The notes below the pieces were generated by a model. It made no database searches and was not told the origin of the DNA. It saw only the letters and a program-made list of their open reading frames with translations. The position numbers were made by a program, and so were the translations under genes. A stretch of 64,000 nt of DNA from Podospora pseudocomata (lineage: Eukaryota > Ascomycota > Sordariomycetes > Sordariales > Podosporaceae), in assembly GCF_035222375.1 (NCBI RefSeq), contig NC_085891.1:3968001-4032000 (forward strand), written 5' to 3'. Shown one piece after another: positions 24,851-34,035 of this stretch (position 1 is its first letter; every line of letters begins with the position of its first letter).

Positions 24851-25679
24851 ATGAAGACCTCACTTTTTGCTGCAGCGATTACAGCTCTCGGTATGCCCTC
24901 TCCCCCATTTGTCGCGTTGATCAAGTCAGCGCTGACCGGTCCACAGCGGCACCGGTCGTGTTCGCCCAAGAGCGCGATCCTACCAGTGAAATCTACACCG
25001 ACCCCTCCTCCAACATTACGTTCAACACATGGTCGCCGACGCCCTTTGTGACGATTGGTGTGGCGTTACCCCCAGACGCATTGGAGGCTGATGCAGATGA
25101 GTTTGTTGGGCTGATCGTGAGTCTTTGCCACCTCCCATGCCCTACAAATGTCAACTAACATTGGCATTCGTCAAGACCTGCTCCGATCCCGCCGGATGGT
25201 GCGGCGTTTCTCTCGGAGGCGGCATGGTGTCCAACCTCCTTGTGTTGGCCTACCCCTCCCCTTCTAACCCGGACGAGATCTTGACCTCGCTCCGTTGGGC
25301 GTCCGACTATGGTCCCCCCATCGAGCCATACAAAGGTGACGCCAAGCTCGCTCAAATATCGTCCACCTTGAACGCAACGCACTACCAGGTTTCGTTCCGT
25401 TGTGAAAAGTGCTTGGGAGAGTGGCGCCACGGAGAGGAGCAGCAAGGCGGCTCGTTTCCCAGCAGTGGTGGGTTCCTGCTGTTTGGGTGGTGTCATGCCT
25501 TGAGCGCGCCGTTCGGAGAGGCCGAGTGCGCAGACAAGGCCGAGATGAGCCAGCATGACAGCCAGGGTCTCTTCGGTGCTACTGTGACCAGCTTTACACT
25601 AGCTTCATCCGCGGAGGAATATGCTTTGTGGGCCGGGAAGGCGACTGGAGGGGCTGTGGACGGTGAGTGTGTGGTGTGA
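24851..25679 (+). CDS. Secreted cellobiose-dehydrogenase-type cytochrome domain protein
   Basis: Predicted extracellular b-type haem protein related to the cytochrome domain of cellobiose dehydrogenase. Three exons (24851-24890, 24947-25116, 25176-25679) give 237 residues. A signal peptide ends near VVFAQ. The core has GWCGVSLGGGMVSNLLVLAYPS, where Met is the expected haem ligand. A later MSQHDSQGLFGA holds the candidate His ligand. The flavin dehydrogenase domain of a full enzyme is absent, so it is a stand-alone cytochrome. By family knowledge it could pass electrons to partners such as lytic polysaccharide monooxygenases. GGTGAGT just before the stop resembles a splice donor, so one more small exon cannot be excluded. 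Confidence 0.85.
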
Positions 25680-26471
25680 TGTGTCGAAGGGTGGACTTGG
25701 CGAAGTCTAGATATGTCTAAAATATAAAGAAGTAATCATTCCTCATCTCTGGAACTGGCTGTTCGATCTCTTTGATTACTGTACCTAACCCCTTGTGCGG
25801 CTAGAGTCAAGTTTCGTGTGTTGTCGTGGCCTGCAAGACCGTTACAAGGACTTGGCAATGTTTGGGAGCGATGTCAGAATTGCGGCCAGGAACCCCGAGT
25901 ACTGTGGTGGTCAGCATTTAGGTCAAGATTCTGATGATGTAAGTGAAGATGACAGAGATGGTAATGGCGTGAACGAAGAGTTCCTGGCTAAGGCGCTAGT
26001 ACTTGACCAGGAGGAGATGACCATGCACAGTGGTTCTGATTCTGGTCGGATATCGAATCCACACCTACCTACCTACCTATCTACCTACCTACCTACCTAC
26101 CTACCTGGGGACAAACCATGACATATCAGAATCTCGTGTCACCCTGTAGAGTACCGTTCATCCCTTCCACAACAGGGTGCTTAACGAGTCAGCCAATTAG
26201 GATGATGCCTTCGGATTTCATGATGAGTCAAAATGAGCGGGTTGTATTAGAGTGTATTGAAGCTCCGAAGGTGACCGGCAATAGCCCGTCAACATTTGTC
26301 ATATAACCTTTCAGCATCCGTGGAATCTCGGCAGCAACGAAAATACCGAGTCATCTCGGATCGCCTCGAGGATGCCCGTCAGAAATTCAATCTAGATAAA
26401 TGTTGCAAACCCATCATTGTTGGCGTTGAAAGCATCAACGGCATTCACTGTACCGTATATATTCGGAAAAC
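25680..26471. other. Intergenic region with CTAC array
   Basis: No gene supported. It holds a CTAC array at 26063-26106 and short open frames without recognisable motifs. Confidence 0.6.
26063..26106. repeat. CTAC tetranucleotide microsatellite
   Basis: About eleven CTAC units with a single interruption (CTAT). Confidence 0.9.
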
Positions 26472-27420
26472 ATGCTGACCCGGCTCCTGACCATCGGCCA
26501 TATGGCCCTGATCATCTTCCATCTCCAATTTTCTGCCTGCCATCCCTTGACTTCTGGCCCGCGTTATGAGGCAAGAGGAGTCACCACCAGCCATCGCTAT
26601 CCAACCCGCGAACTTGCGGGCATCACAGTGATTGACACCTCCCTCGTGCGCTCAGCCCAAGCCTTTGCTCTCGCACACAGCAGCTCAACAACCTACAACC
26701 ACGTAATGCGCTCGTGGCTGTTCGGCGCCCTCATGGTAAGAACAACGCAACTCTACAACGAACGATTGATCTTGAGATCCAAGCCGTGTCAGCCTTGTTG
26801 CACGATCTTGGCTGGTATGTTGTTTTCATCTCTATTTCTTATGTTCTTCTCATGCGCAGGGCTCTGATGTCTCAAGCAGGGACCAAACCCCATCGTCCCC
26901 TATCATATCCCCCGACAGACGCTTCGAAGTAGATGGCGCCATTGCCGCCCGTGCCTTTCTCCATGACCACCCTCACGGCAGGAAGTGGAATGAACGCCGC
27001 GTGCAACTCGTCTGGGACGCCATCGCTCTGCACACCGAACGAGCCTTGAACTACTTCAAAGAGCCCGCCGTCCGCCTAGTCAGCCAGGGTATAAGCCTTG
27101 ATTTTGAAACGGCAGAAATAGCGAAAGCCACGTTCGGGATACCTATTTCGGAGTACCAGGCTGTTGTGGCCGAGTTTCCAAAAGAAGGGTTCAAGCAGGC
27201 GTTGAACGAGACGTTTGTGTGGCTTTGCCGGGAGAAGCCGGGGAGCACTTATAGTGAGTTTTGCCTTCACCCAGCTTCGCCAGATAAAAAGTGAATGTAT
27301 TGTGTGCTGACAAGAACTAAAACAGACAACTGGATGCAGCCTTGGGGAGACCGATATGTGGATGGGTATAACTCGAGCGCGAATTTGAGGATCGATATTA
27401 TTGACAGGAATCTTCCTTGA
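26472..27420 (+). CDS. HD-domain protein, cyanamide hydratase-like
   Basis: Related to fungal HD-domain proteins annotated as cyanamide hydratase-like; a metal-dependent hydration or hydrolysis is inferred. An N-terminal hydrophobic segment (about residues 1-24) suggests secretion. The HD core shows the first His in TYNHVMRSWLFGALM, the HD pair in SALLHDLGW and DRRFEVDGAIAARAFL, followed by WDAIALHTE. Introns are 26815-26879 and 27254-27325. The start of the second block is a problem. After FGALM the frame shifts: the homologous-looking NNATLQRTIDLE continues in another frame. Either a 41-nt intron (26736-26776) is removed, which keeps the frame (256 residues) but deletes that helix, or one base is missing near 26736. 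The gene may therefore be broken or the sequence wrong there. Confidence 0.72.
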
Positions 27421-29344
27421 GCAGTGCACTGGGTTTTGTCGGGACAATGGTCTCAAAGCATATGCTGGAAAAGGGGTAGTTAAGGGGGGATCCACTTTTA
27501 CCCCTTTTTTGCCATTGTGGTGATGGTCTGGGTAGAATAAACTTTCTTTACCACTGGACCGGAATATACTCCGAGATGGTTGACCTGAGATGTCTCATAT
27601 AAGCACCGCTGGTTGGAGCCCAGTGACCTCTTTGCCGGTGGCTGGGTTATTACTAAAGTTCTGAGTTTTAATTTTGAACAAATGGACATGTGTCGAGGCA
27701 AGTTAATGTATAATCTGGCGTGTCAGTTTAGACCTTGTGTGGGTTGGCTGAGCGACATCACAAGCCCGACTGTTTCGCGTGGTGATGCTGCAAACAGCAC
27801 ATCTTGCCGAGAAGAGGGCTTTTGTGGAGATAAGTTCCCAACTTGTGGTGACTCCTTCCTGTGCCTCGTTGTCACTGATGACGGGATGGTCCAGATCCCA
27901 TAGCTCCGCCTCCTTCGAGTCGCTGAGGTCACCTACGTTAACAGCTCTTGCTATGACTGTCGAGGAGAGATGCTAGTGGGTTGCAAAATGTGGACAAGGG
28001 AAAGGACGAGCATGAGAGCCAGAATGAGCGGTAACGGCGAGTAAGAAGCACGTATAAGTAGATAACGAATTGCTGTTTTGGTGACCGAGACAAGGTGCCC
28101 GTGCCTGCCTTTGCCTGACGGATTCGAGAAGCTCTTTCTGTTGAGCTGTAGCTATAACAGCGCGATGTGCAAAAGAGTTGTTGGGCACACTCTGTGCTAA
28201 TCAATGCCAGAAGGGAGCAAATATCTTGGCTAGTCCAACTGTAGGTAAGGTACCAGGTTAAAGACGGCATCGAGTGGCTACGGAAATGTGGCTTCTCCTC
28301 CGACCACGGCCCGCCACAGGAGATGACAAGGAGGTACCTGCAGCGATATGCTGCATCGTGCATCATTGAGAAACATGGCCAGGTGCTGTTAGTTGTCAAG
28401 GCCGCCATTGGGTCCATTGGGGCCGTTGCGCTAACCTGGGTTGACAGCGCACCAATAGAAAGCATTCGGGGTTTTCACCGCACTTGCAAAGCCGCACACA
28501 ATTGTTCGAATAATCAAACAAACGGTGAAGCTCCCTGTTTCGAGGAAGGCGGGGCTCCCAGGCTGACTGGTCAGACATGGAAGTTGACGGCCATACCGAG
28601 TAATTATATCAGACGAAGAACAGCTCAGTCAGCAAGACACAGGGCTCGCGGCTGGCATTCCATCAATGTCTCGATTGATCGGTCTGCCCGAGAACCTTGC
28701 GGGCTTGCAATGGCCACGGACTCGAACCCACTCGGGCGGTTCGGCGGGATCTGACCTGTCCCGTGAAACAGTGCCGTGTTGTTTGCTTCTGTGGCCTGCC
28801 GCCCTTCGTCTTGCTGCTCCAGGTGAAAAAAGCGATTATCCGTAATTCGGCGGTGACGTGTTGATCCAACCCCCCCTGAGCCCTTACTCACTGGCATGGT
28901 ATTTTCATGCCATCTTATCGTCCCGGACTCGCAACATCTTGCATTCTGCCAACGCACCTTTCTTCTATCTGGGCTTCACCGCAGATTGCCACACCTGTCC
29001 AGATCTCCACCATCAGGAAGGGGGCTTGGCACATGCTGCCCAAATATAGACTCACTTCGACCAGTAGGCAACGGGCCAGGGGTGAGTATCGCCGGGACAG
29101 ATAACTCATGTCATGATTACGTTGGAGGGCCGGTTGCGATCTGCCAGCTGGACCAGCACACTGGTATAAGAAGGCCCTGCTCGGCCTCTACGAGCTGTCG
29201 TTTCTGGCCACCACTTCATCAAAGTTCTACAACACTGTCTGGCGTCACCGTCAAGCACATCTGAGTTCCAGGGTTACCTCGTCTCACTTCATCACAGGCA
29301 TTCACACCCAAGTACATACCTACCGCACCCTCGAATTAGTTACC
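27421..29344. other. Intergenic region, 1.9 kb
   Basis: No protein family, RNA gene or clear repeat was recognised. Overlapping open frames of 143 and 175 codons on opposite strands (28323-28754 and 27938-28465) have no coding-like features. Confidence 0.5.
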
Positions 29345-30187
29345 ATGACGTCCCCCCAGGATCCACACACCAAGCTCTACTCGCACATCAACGGTCAGAC
29401 CTCAGATCTTCTCGACCGTTACGCCGTCTCGGAGCTTTGCAAAGGCTGGCCGGTTTATCGTGACGCCTCAGAATGGCAAAACTACCGCGATCTCTTCACA
29501 GCGGAGGGCGCCTATGTCTGGACCAGTATGCCTTTTTCCTTCCTCCCACTGTGTCCCCTGTGTACTGACAGCAATGACATAGCTTGGTCTGGCCCACGCA
29601 CGGTAGATGAGTTCATCTCCATCTCCAAAGCCGGCAAGGAGAAGGACGTCTTTATCATGCATCGCGAGTGTGGTACCCTCGTTGAGCTTGGCAAAGACAA
29701 GACTCGGGCAATAGGCAAGATGAAGGCCACCATCACTCACCGCTTCAAGTTTTCCCCTCAACACAGCAACGGAACTCACGCTGCTTCCAACGGCTCCAAC
29801 GGTACTACCGGCACTCATCCGCATGACGCTGCAAAAGCCGAGGGCGAGTACGAGTTTGACGTTGACTGCGACTGCCGCTTCATTTTTTTCGTCGAGAAGA
29901 ACGCGTCGACCAACAACGAGTGGAAGACGCGGTATGTGAAGCTCTTTTATGAGAAGGACAAGGTTGTAACGGTAGACGGGTTCACGGCGCCGAGGTTCAG
30001 CAAGGCAGAGCTTGAGAGGATACCAAAGGGGTATAAATACTTGGGAGCTGCGCAGGCGAGGCTGGGATACGAAATCGACTTGGACTTGCCCACTGCGTCA
30101 GGGGAACTTTGGGACCGCATGTATGGCGAGATGGAGAAGTGGCTGGAGGGGGGAAAGGTCGACTTGTTTTGGGAAGGGAAACAATAA
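29345..30187 (+). CDS. SnoaL-like (NTF2-fold) protein
   Basis: Predicted cytosolic NTF2-fold protein of the SnoaL-like type, a scaffold used by small cyclases, dehydratases and hydrolases. Exons 29345-29525 and 29583-30187 give 261 residues. Near the N-terminus, LLDRYAVSELCKGWPVYRDA and a following YRDLFTAEGAYVWTTWSG are the usual first helix and strand. A Ser/Asn/Gly-rich insert (about 140-165) interrupts the barrel before the DVDCDCRFIFF strand. The 57-nt intron is a multiple of three and its unspliced form stays open, so the intron is inferred from the GTATGC donor, TAG acceptor and better family match. Substrate unknown. Confidence 0.82.
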   Translation: MTSPQDPHTKLYSHINGQTSDLLDRYAVSELCKGWPVYRDASEWQNYRDLFTAEGAYVWTSMPFSFLPLCPLCTDSNDIAWSGPRTVDEFISISKAGKEKDVFIMHRECGTLVELGKDKTRAIGKMKATITHRFKFSPQHSNGTHAASNGSNGTTGTHPHDAAKAEGEYEFDVDCDCRFIFFVEKNASTNNEWKTRYVKLFYEKDKVVTVDGFTAPRFSKAELERIPKGYKYLGAAQARLGYEIDLDLPTASGELWDRMYGEMEKWLEGGKVDLFWEGKQ

Positions 30188-30846
30188 GCAATGATTGGAA
30201 AGGGTCGCTTGGAGGATATTGGCTGGTGATACGCATTATACCCGTTTGGATCGGGGGATGTCTTTCCATTCCTGTTCTTGTTCATGGCGCATCTTTTTGG
30301 TCAGATCTGGCTCAGCATTAGGTAGTTGACGCCAATGGTAGGTGACAAGATGTGCAGTAATAGACTTTCTCATGGCCGCATAGTAGCTGGCGAACCTCTG
30401 TTGACCCCTGAACCAAGCCGTTACACAATCGAGGGCGCACACGACATGGATGACAAGTGACGGCTGCCACCTACCCGGAGGCAACACGGTTCCTGGCAGC
30501 AAAGTGCTGTCAATGAAGGCGGGTGCAAACAGGCTCACGACCCGTCCAAATGGCGCCATGTTATGATTCCAGCTCTTGGTGACACAGACAGAGCGGCTTC
30601 CCTCTCCGTGACATGGCCTGCCTACTCAGGAGAGCTGGCCGATTTCGGAGTTTTGGCAGGTCGTTGAAGGCCAGCAAGGGAGCACACCGCCGCTGCCTGC
30701 CGGAGCGTGCATGCGGATCTACCGGTGTTTCGGAGGGCAAAGACAGCATCGAGGTCATGTGAGACTTGTTCTGGGACGTTGTAGGTATTTGTGTGTGTCG
30801 ACTACTACAGGGGGAATCTCTACAGTCCACCACCATCTCCAGGCCA
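30188..30846. other. Convergent intergenic region
   Basis: 3' regions of the SnoaL-like and thioredoxin genes. Nothing else seen. Confidence 0.6.
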
Positions 30847-31233
30847 TTACTCGGCAGCGGCGGCGGCGGCAGCCTTCTCCTTGGCGAGCTTCCCCATCTT
30901 CTCAACAGCCAGATTCAAGCTCGGCAGGTTGGCGCCCTGGATCATTGCTTGGCCGTTGACGGCAACCTGGTTGCCCTCCTTGAAGAAGAGGAAGGTGGGC
31001 ATGGCGGCGACGCTGTATTTCTGGGCGACGGACTGTACGTGATCGACGTTGACCTTGGCAAAGGCAAGAAAGCCGGGGATCGAGAAGGTAGAAGCCATCT
31101 TGGAAAAGTGGGGATTGATGAGCTTGCACGGGCCGCACCAGTCGGCGTGGAAGTCGGCGATGACATACTTGTTCGACGCGAGGAGGTTGTCGAACTCTTG
31201 GTGCGAGCTAATGTGCTTGACTTGATCGGCCAT
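30847..31233 (-). CDS. Thioredoxin
   Basis: Small dithiol oxidoreductase that keeps cytosolic disulfides reduced and is recycled by thioredoxin reductase. A 128-residue single frame. The active site FHADWCGPCKLINP lies near residues 29-42, and the cis-Pro is in VAAMPTFLFFKEGN. Length is slightly above the usual 105-110 because of a C-terminal KEKAAAAAAAE tail encoded by GCC/GCG repeats. The fold is otherwise complete. No intron is needed, although fungal thioredoxins often have one or two. The ATG at 31233 precedes DQVKHISSHQEF, the normal beginning. Confidence 0.95.
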   Translation of the reverse strand: MADQVKHISSHQEFDNLLASNKYVIADFHADWCGPCKLINPHFSKMASTFSIPGFLAFAKVNVDHVQSVAQKYSVAAMPTFLFFKEGNQVAVNGQAMIQGANLPSLNLAVEKMGKLAKEKAAAAAAAE

Positions 31234-31590
31234 TTCGAAATTGGTAATGGTCTTTGGGAGAGAGTCGTGTACGAATGGAAAAGCGACGGAAGGGAGGAGA
31301 TTGGATCAACGGTTTTGGATGCGCGCGCACTCGAAGTTTTGATGGAGGAGATTCGCAATCGCGGGGGATAAAGAGCACAGCCCAGAGAGCTCCATCTGGA
31401 GCTTCAGAAGCGGTGGGGCCATACTGGATGTCAACTTTGTGCTAACTAATCACTCATAACCCTAACCCCTAGGGAAAGCGATGATGTCATCCGCTCTGAT
31501 TCTTGTGTTCTTGTCTCCATCCTTTTATGGGCGTGCCTGGCCACTCTGAAGAAGCAACTATTCTTCACCCTTACGAAGGTACTCAGCGAT
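31234..31590. other. Short intergenic region
   Basis: Thioredoxin promoter side. It contains CATAACCCTAACCCCTAGGG around 31456-31475, a two-unit telomere-like motif. No gene. Confidence 0.5.
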
Positions 31591-31808
31591 ATGTTGCAAG
31601 ATAAAGGAAGCCGTTCTCTGCCAGACATGGAGGAGCACAGTCAGTCCAAACAACTTGTCCAGCACCCAGCACCACAACAAGAGGAAGAAGTCGATAGGCA
31701 GCCGCCAAACTCGAGAGGTGCTCCGGCAGTCAGACTTGAGATGGACCTTGATTTGGATATTGCGCTCAAGGAAAGATCAAGGGGGATGTGACGGTGACTA
31801 TCTTGTAG
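31591..31808 (+). pseudogene. Small conserved beta-type fungal protein with apparent 1-base frameshift
   Basis: The open frame starting at 31591 gives a Gln/Glu-rich N-terminus, then GAPAVRLEMDLDLDIALK, and stops at 31791. In another frame the sequence continues from about 31771 as KIKGDVTVTIL and stops at 31806-31808. I recall small fungal proteins ending in a similar pattern (VRLxLDLDLDIxLKAKIxGDxTLxLL), so the two frames probably belong together and one base is missing near 31771. It could be a decayed gene or a sequencing error. Function unknown. No intron is needed; an upstream exon cannot be excluded. Confidence 0.55.
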
Positions 31809-32166
31809 GTTCGACATGTGATACCGTTTATTGATCTCGAACAAATGATTGACGCGATAGCGCAGAGAAGATGAGAAGAGACAGGACTAGCAAGGATCAG
31901 TTGGCATCTTAGAGGTGCGGTTGCCTGATGACTCTGTTGAAGGTTGGCTCGGTCACGAGGTCACGCGAGGTGGTTGACTGACAGCGCCAAAATCACACGC
32001 AACCCACATCACACGCCATGACCCCAAAGCTACGAACAGCTGCGAGAGTCAAGTGAACCATGCGCGAAAACGGGTTTCCTCGTCACTCGAGATTTCTTGA
32101 ATACAAAGCCAGTGACTTGAGCAACGTCAATCATGGCCCGAATCCCGCCCCAACCATTCCAGCACA
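31809..32166. other. Short intergenic region
   Basis: Likely promoter of the next gene. An open frame from 32060 overlaps that gene in another frame and is not supported. Confidence 0.5.
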
Positions 32167-32976
32167 ATGTCATCACAACGCAGTAGACGTGTGCCGAAAG
32201 CAACACCTAAACGTACAAATGACGGCCTCAAGCCAGGGGAAATACTTTCTCAAGTCGGCCGGGTCGCCCTCCCGTTCATTCTCACCAAGCTTGCGCAACA
32301 ACAAGAAGAGAAACAACGCCAACAAGAGAGGGAAAGCAACAAAGCCCCAACCTCCTCAAGATCCCGTACTGCAAGCCGCGATGGCAGCACAACATCCACG
32401 GGTGAACAGTCCAGATCATCCCACAACCGAGACAGAGACAAACACCGAGACAACAACGGCTCTGCCGACGCATCCTTCCGCAATGACAGCGATTTCCACG
32501 GCGTCATCAGCCAAGTCGCCATCGGTTTAGTTGCCTTTGGAGCCAAAAAGCTTATACAGAGAAGAAAGGAGGCCAAGCAGGCTGCTGCTTCCGCCGCACA
32601 AACTGCTCAAGCGAATGGACGCAATGCCCGAGGCAACAAGAGCCCAGCCGAGGCGGATGTTGAACTTTCAAGGGCATTGGAGACTACAGCGATTGAGCTG
32701 CAGGGGGCTAGCGAGTCACTACGCAGGCTGGCAAACTCGGGTCCAAAAAGCCACCACAGGAAATGCGCGGTGAGAGACGAGCTGGTACGAGATGCTCAGA
32801 GGCTGGAAGGTTCACTTGCCAGCATACAAACGGGCATTCACAATATGCGCAACCTGCACCCAAGGTTGCGCAGACCAGATGAGGGTAAGAAAGAGCCTCT
32901 CCAAAAGGGGACGAGAGGCTTGGGACCCATACGAGATGGGAAGGTTGGACATCGGGAACGGCTGAAGGAGAGGTAA
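32167..32976 (+). CDS. Hypothetical basic protein
   Basis: Not recognised. A 269-residue frame, basic overall. An amphipathic segment around residues 25-45 (EILSQVGRVALPFILTKLAQ) is followed by a Gln/Glu/Arg-rich helix and a disordered stretch rich in Ser, Arg, Asp and Asn. A second amphipathic helix (HGVISQVAIGLVAFGAKKLI, about 110-130) leads into a helical C-terminal half with Ala and Glu and then a basic tail. The two similar amphipathic segments, each followed by a charged helix, suggest membrane-surface or protein contact. The start at 32167 is the first ATG of this frame. No intron is seen. Confidence 0.65.
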   Translation: MSSQRSRRVPKATPKRTNDGLKPGEILSQVGRVALPFILTKLAQQQEEKQRQQERESNKAPTSSRSRTASRDGSTTSTGEQSRSSHNRDRDKHRDNNGSADASFRNDSDFHGVISQVAIGLVAFGAKKLIQRRKEAKQAAASAAQTAQANGRNARGNKSPAEADVELSRALETTAIELQGASESLRRLANSGPKSHHRKCAVRDELVRDAQRLEGSLASIQTGIHNMRNLHPRLRRPDEGKKEPLQKGTRGLGPIRDGKVGHRERLKER

Positions 32977-33263
32977 CTGAGGCTCGTTGGGAACGAGTCT
33001 TTCCGAAGGGAAGAGAAGACTGTTCTTTCGGTAGAAATCGACGCTAGCCATGAGCGTATCGGATAGAGCTCTGGTGCTTTACTAGCCCAGGCATTCCGGC
33101 GTTCCCGACCAAACCCACATGCCGATACAGGCAGATAATCACAATCCGGAGCCCCCGAACCCACTCCAGGCTACAACCCTGACCACTGTCACTCCACTGC
33201 AACCCACAGCCATCTACATGATAGCTAAATCCTCACCTCGAACTTCAACAATTTAAGAGGAGA
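32977..33263. other. Short intergenic region before tRNA pair
   Basis: Nothing recognised in these 287 bases. Confidence 0.5.
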
Positions 33264-33335
33264 GCCCGCATGGCTCAGTGGTAGAGCGTGTCACTAGTAA
33301 TGACAAGGTCGTCAGTTCAATTCTGGCTGTGGGCA
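33264..33335 (+). tRNA. tRNA-Thr (AGT), copy 1
   Basis: A 72-base cloverleaf. The acceptor stem is GCCCGCA/TGTGGGC with one G-T pair, the D arm GCTC/GAGC, the anticodon stem TGTCA/TGACA with loop CTAGTAA (anticodon AGT), and the T arm GTCAG/CTGGC. No intron. The discriminator base is A. Confidence 0.95.
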
Positions 33336-33371
33336 TCCTGTTCTCACTCCTCTCCTCTCTTCACCTCTCTC

Positions 33372-33443
33372 GCCCGCATGGCTCAGTGGTAGAGCGTGTC
33401 ACTAGTAATGACAAGGCCGTCAGTTCAATTCTGGCTGTGGGCA
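33372..33443 (+). tRNA. tRNA-Thr (AGT), copy 2
   Basis: A second copy 36 bases downstream in the same orientation. It differs from the first only in the variable loop (AGGCC instead of AGGTC). Tandem duplication is likely, though the flanks are not alike. Confidence 0.95.
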
Positions 33444-33630
33444 GGCATGCACCTGGGGTCAGGAGACAGATGGGACAGTTCCTTTGCTCTTTTTGTACTC
33501 TTTGCAGATATCATGTTCAGGACACATCGATAGACAAAGAGCGTTTCTTTTTTTACTGAGATACCCCAATACCCATTACACCCTGATTATACAAATATTG
33601 CTTTCCATTACGGTCTCCCCCTACATGTTG

Positions 33631-34035
33631 TTATGCAGGCGGTGGCGGCGGCGGCGGAGGAGTTTCCCTTGACGACGCCGAAAACGACATGTGGCTCCCT
33701 TTGCTTCCGTAGCGGCTTCCTCTCCTTCGACTCCGGCTCCTCCTCCTTACCCGTATCGATCTGCCGTACCGATGGCAAAAGTAAAAGCAGCCCACCAAGA
33801 AAGCTGTTACGAGAACACCCACGACAACACCGATGGTGATGTTCTGTTCTTGCATCGAGTATCGTTTTGTTAACTGGCTCGTCCATAGTGAGGACGATAT
33901 CGGTTTATCGGCCCGCAGAACCGAGGCTTTTAATGAGAGGTGCAACCATGAGGGGAATAACGCTGGTGCGGGGGAGGATGGTTGTGAGGGAAGCGGCACA
34001 AGCGTGCGAGCAGAGGCGAGAGGGGGTATAAACAT
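33631..34035 (-). CDS. Small single-pass membrane protein with Arg-rich tail
   Basis: Not a named family. The distinctive part is KRYSMQEQNITIGVVVGVLV followed by a hydrophobic span ending in CFYFCHRYGRSI, one transmembrane helix. After it come RVRRRSRSRRRGSRYGSK, a Ser-rich stretch and a Pro run at the C-terminus. I recall short Sordariomycete proteins with a similar EQNITIGVVVGVL core and basic cytosolic tail. The 134-residue frame begins at 34035, but the 60 residues before the core look poorly constrained. A start nearer the core, or an upstream exon, is possible. It lies next to the tRNA-Thr pair. Confidence 0.6.
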   Translation of the reverse strand: MFIPPLASARTLVPLPSQPSSPAPALFPSWLHLSLKASVLRADKPISSSLWTSQLTKRYSMQEQNITIGVVVGVLVTAFLVGCFYFCHRYGRSIRVRRRSRSRRRGSRYGSKGSHMSFSASSRETPPPPPPPPA

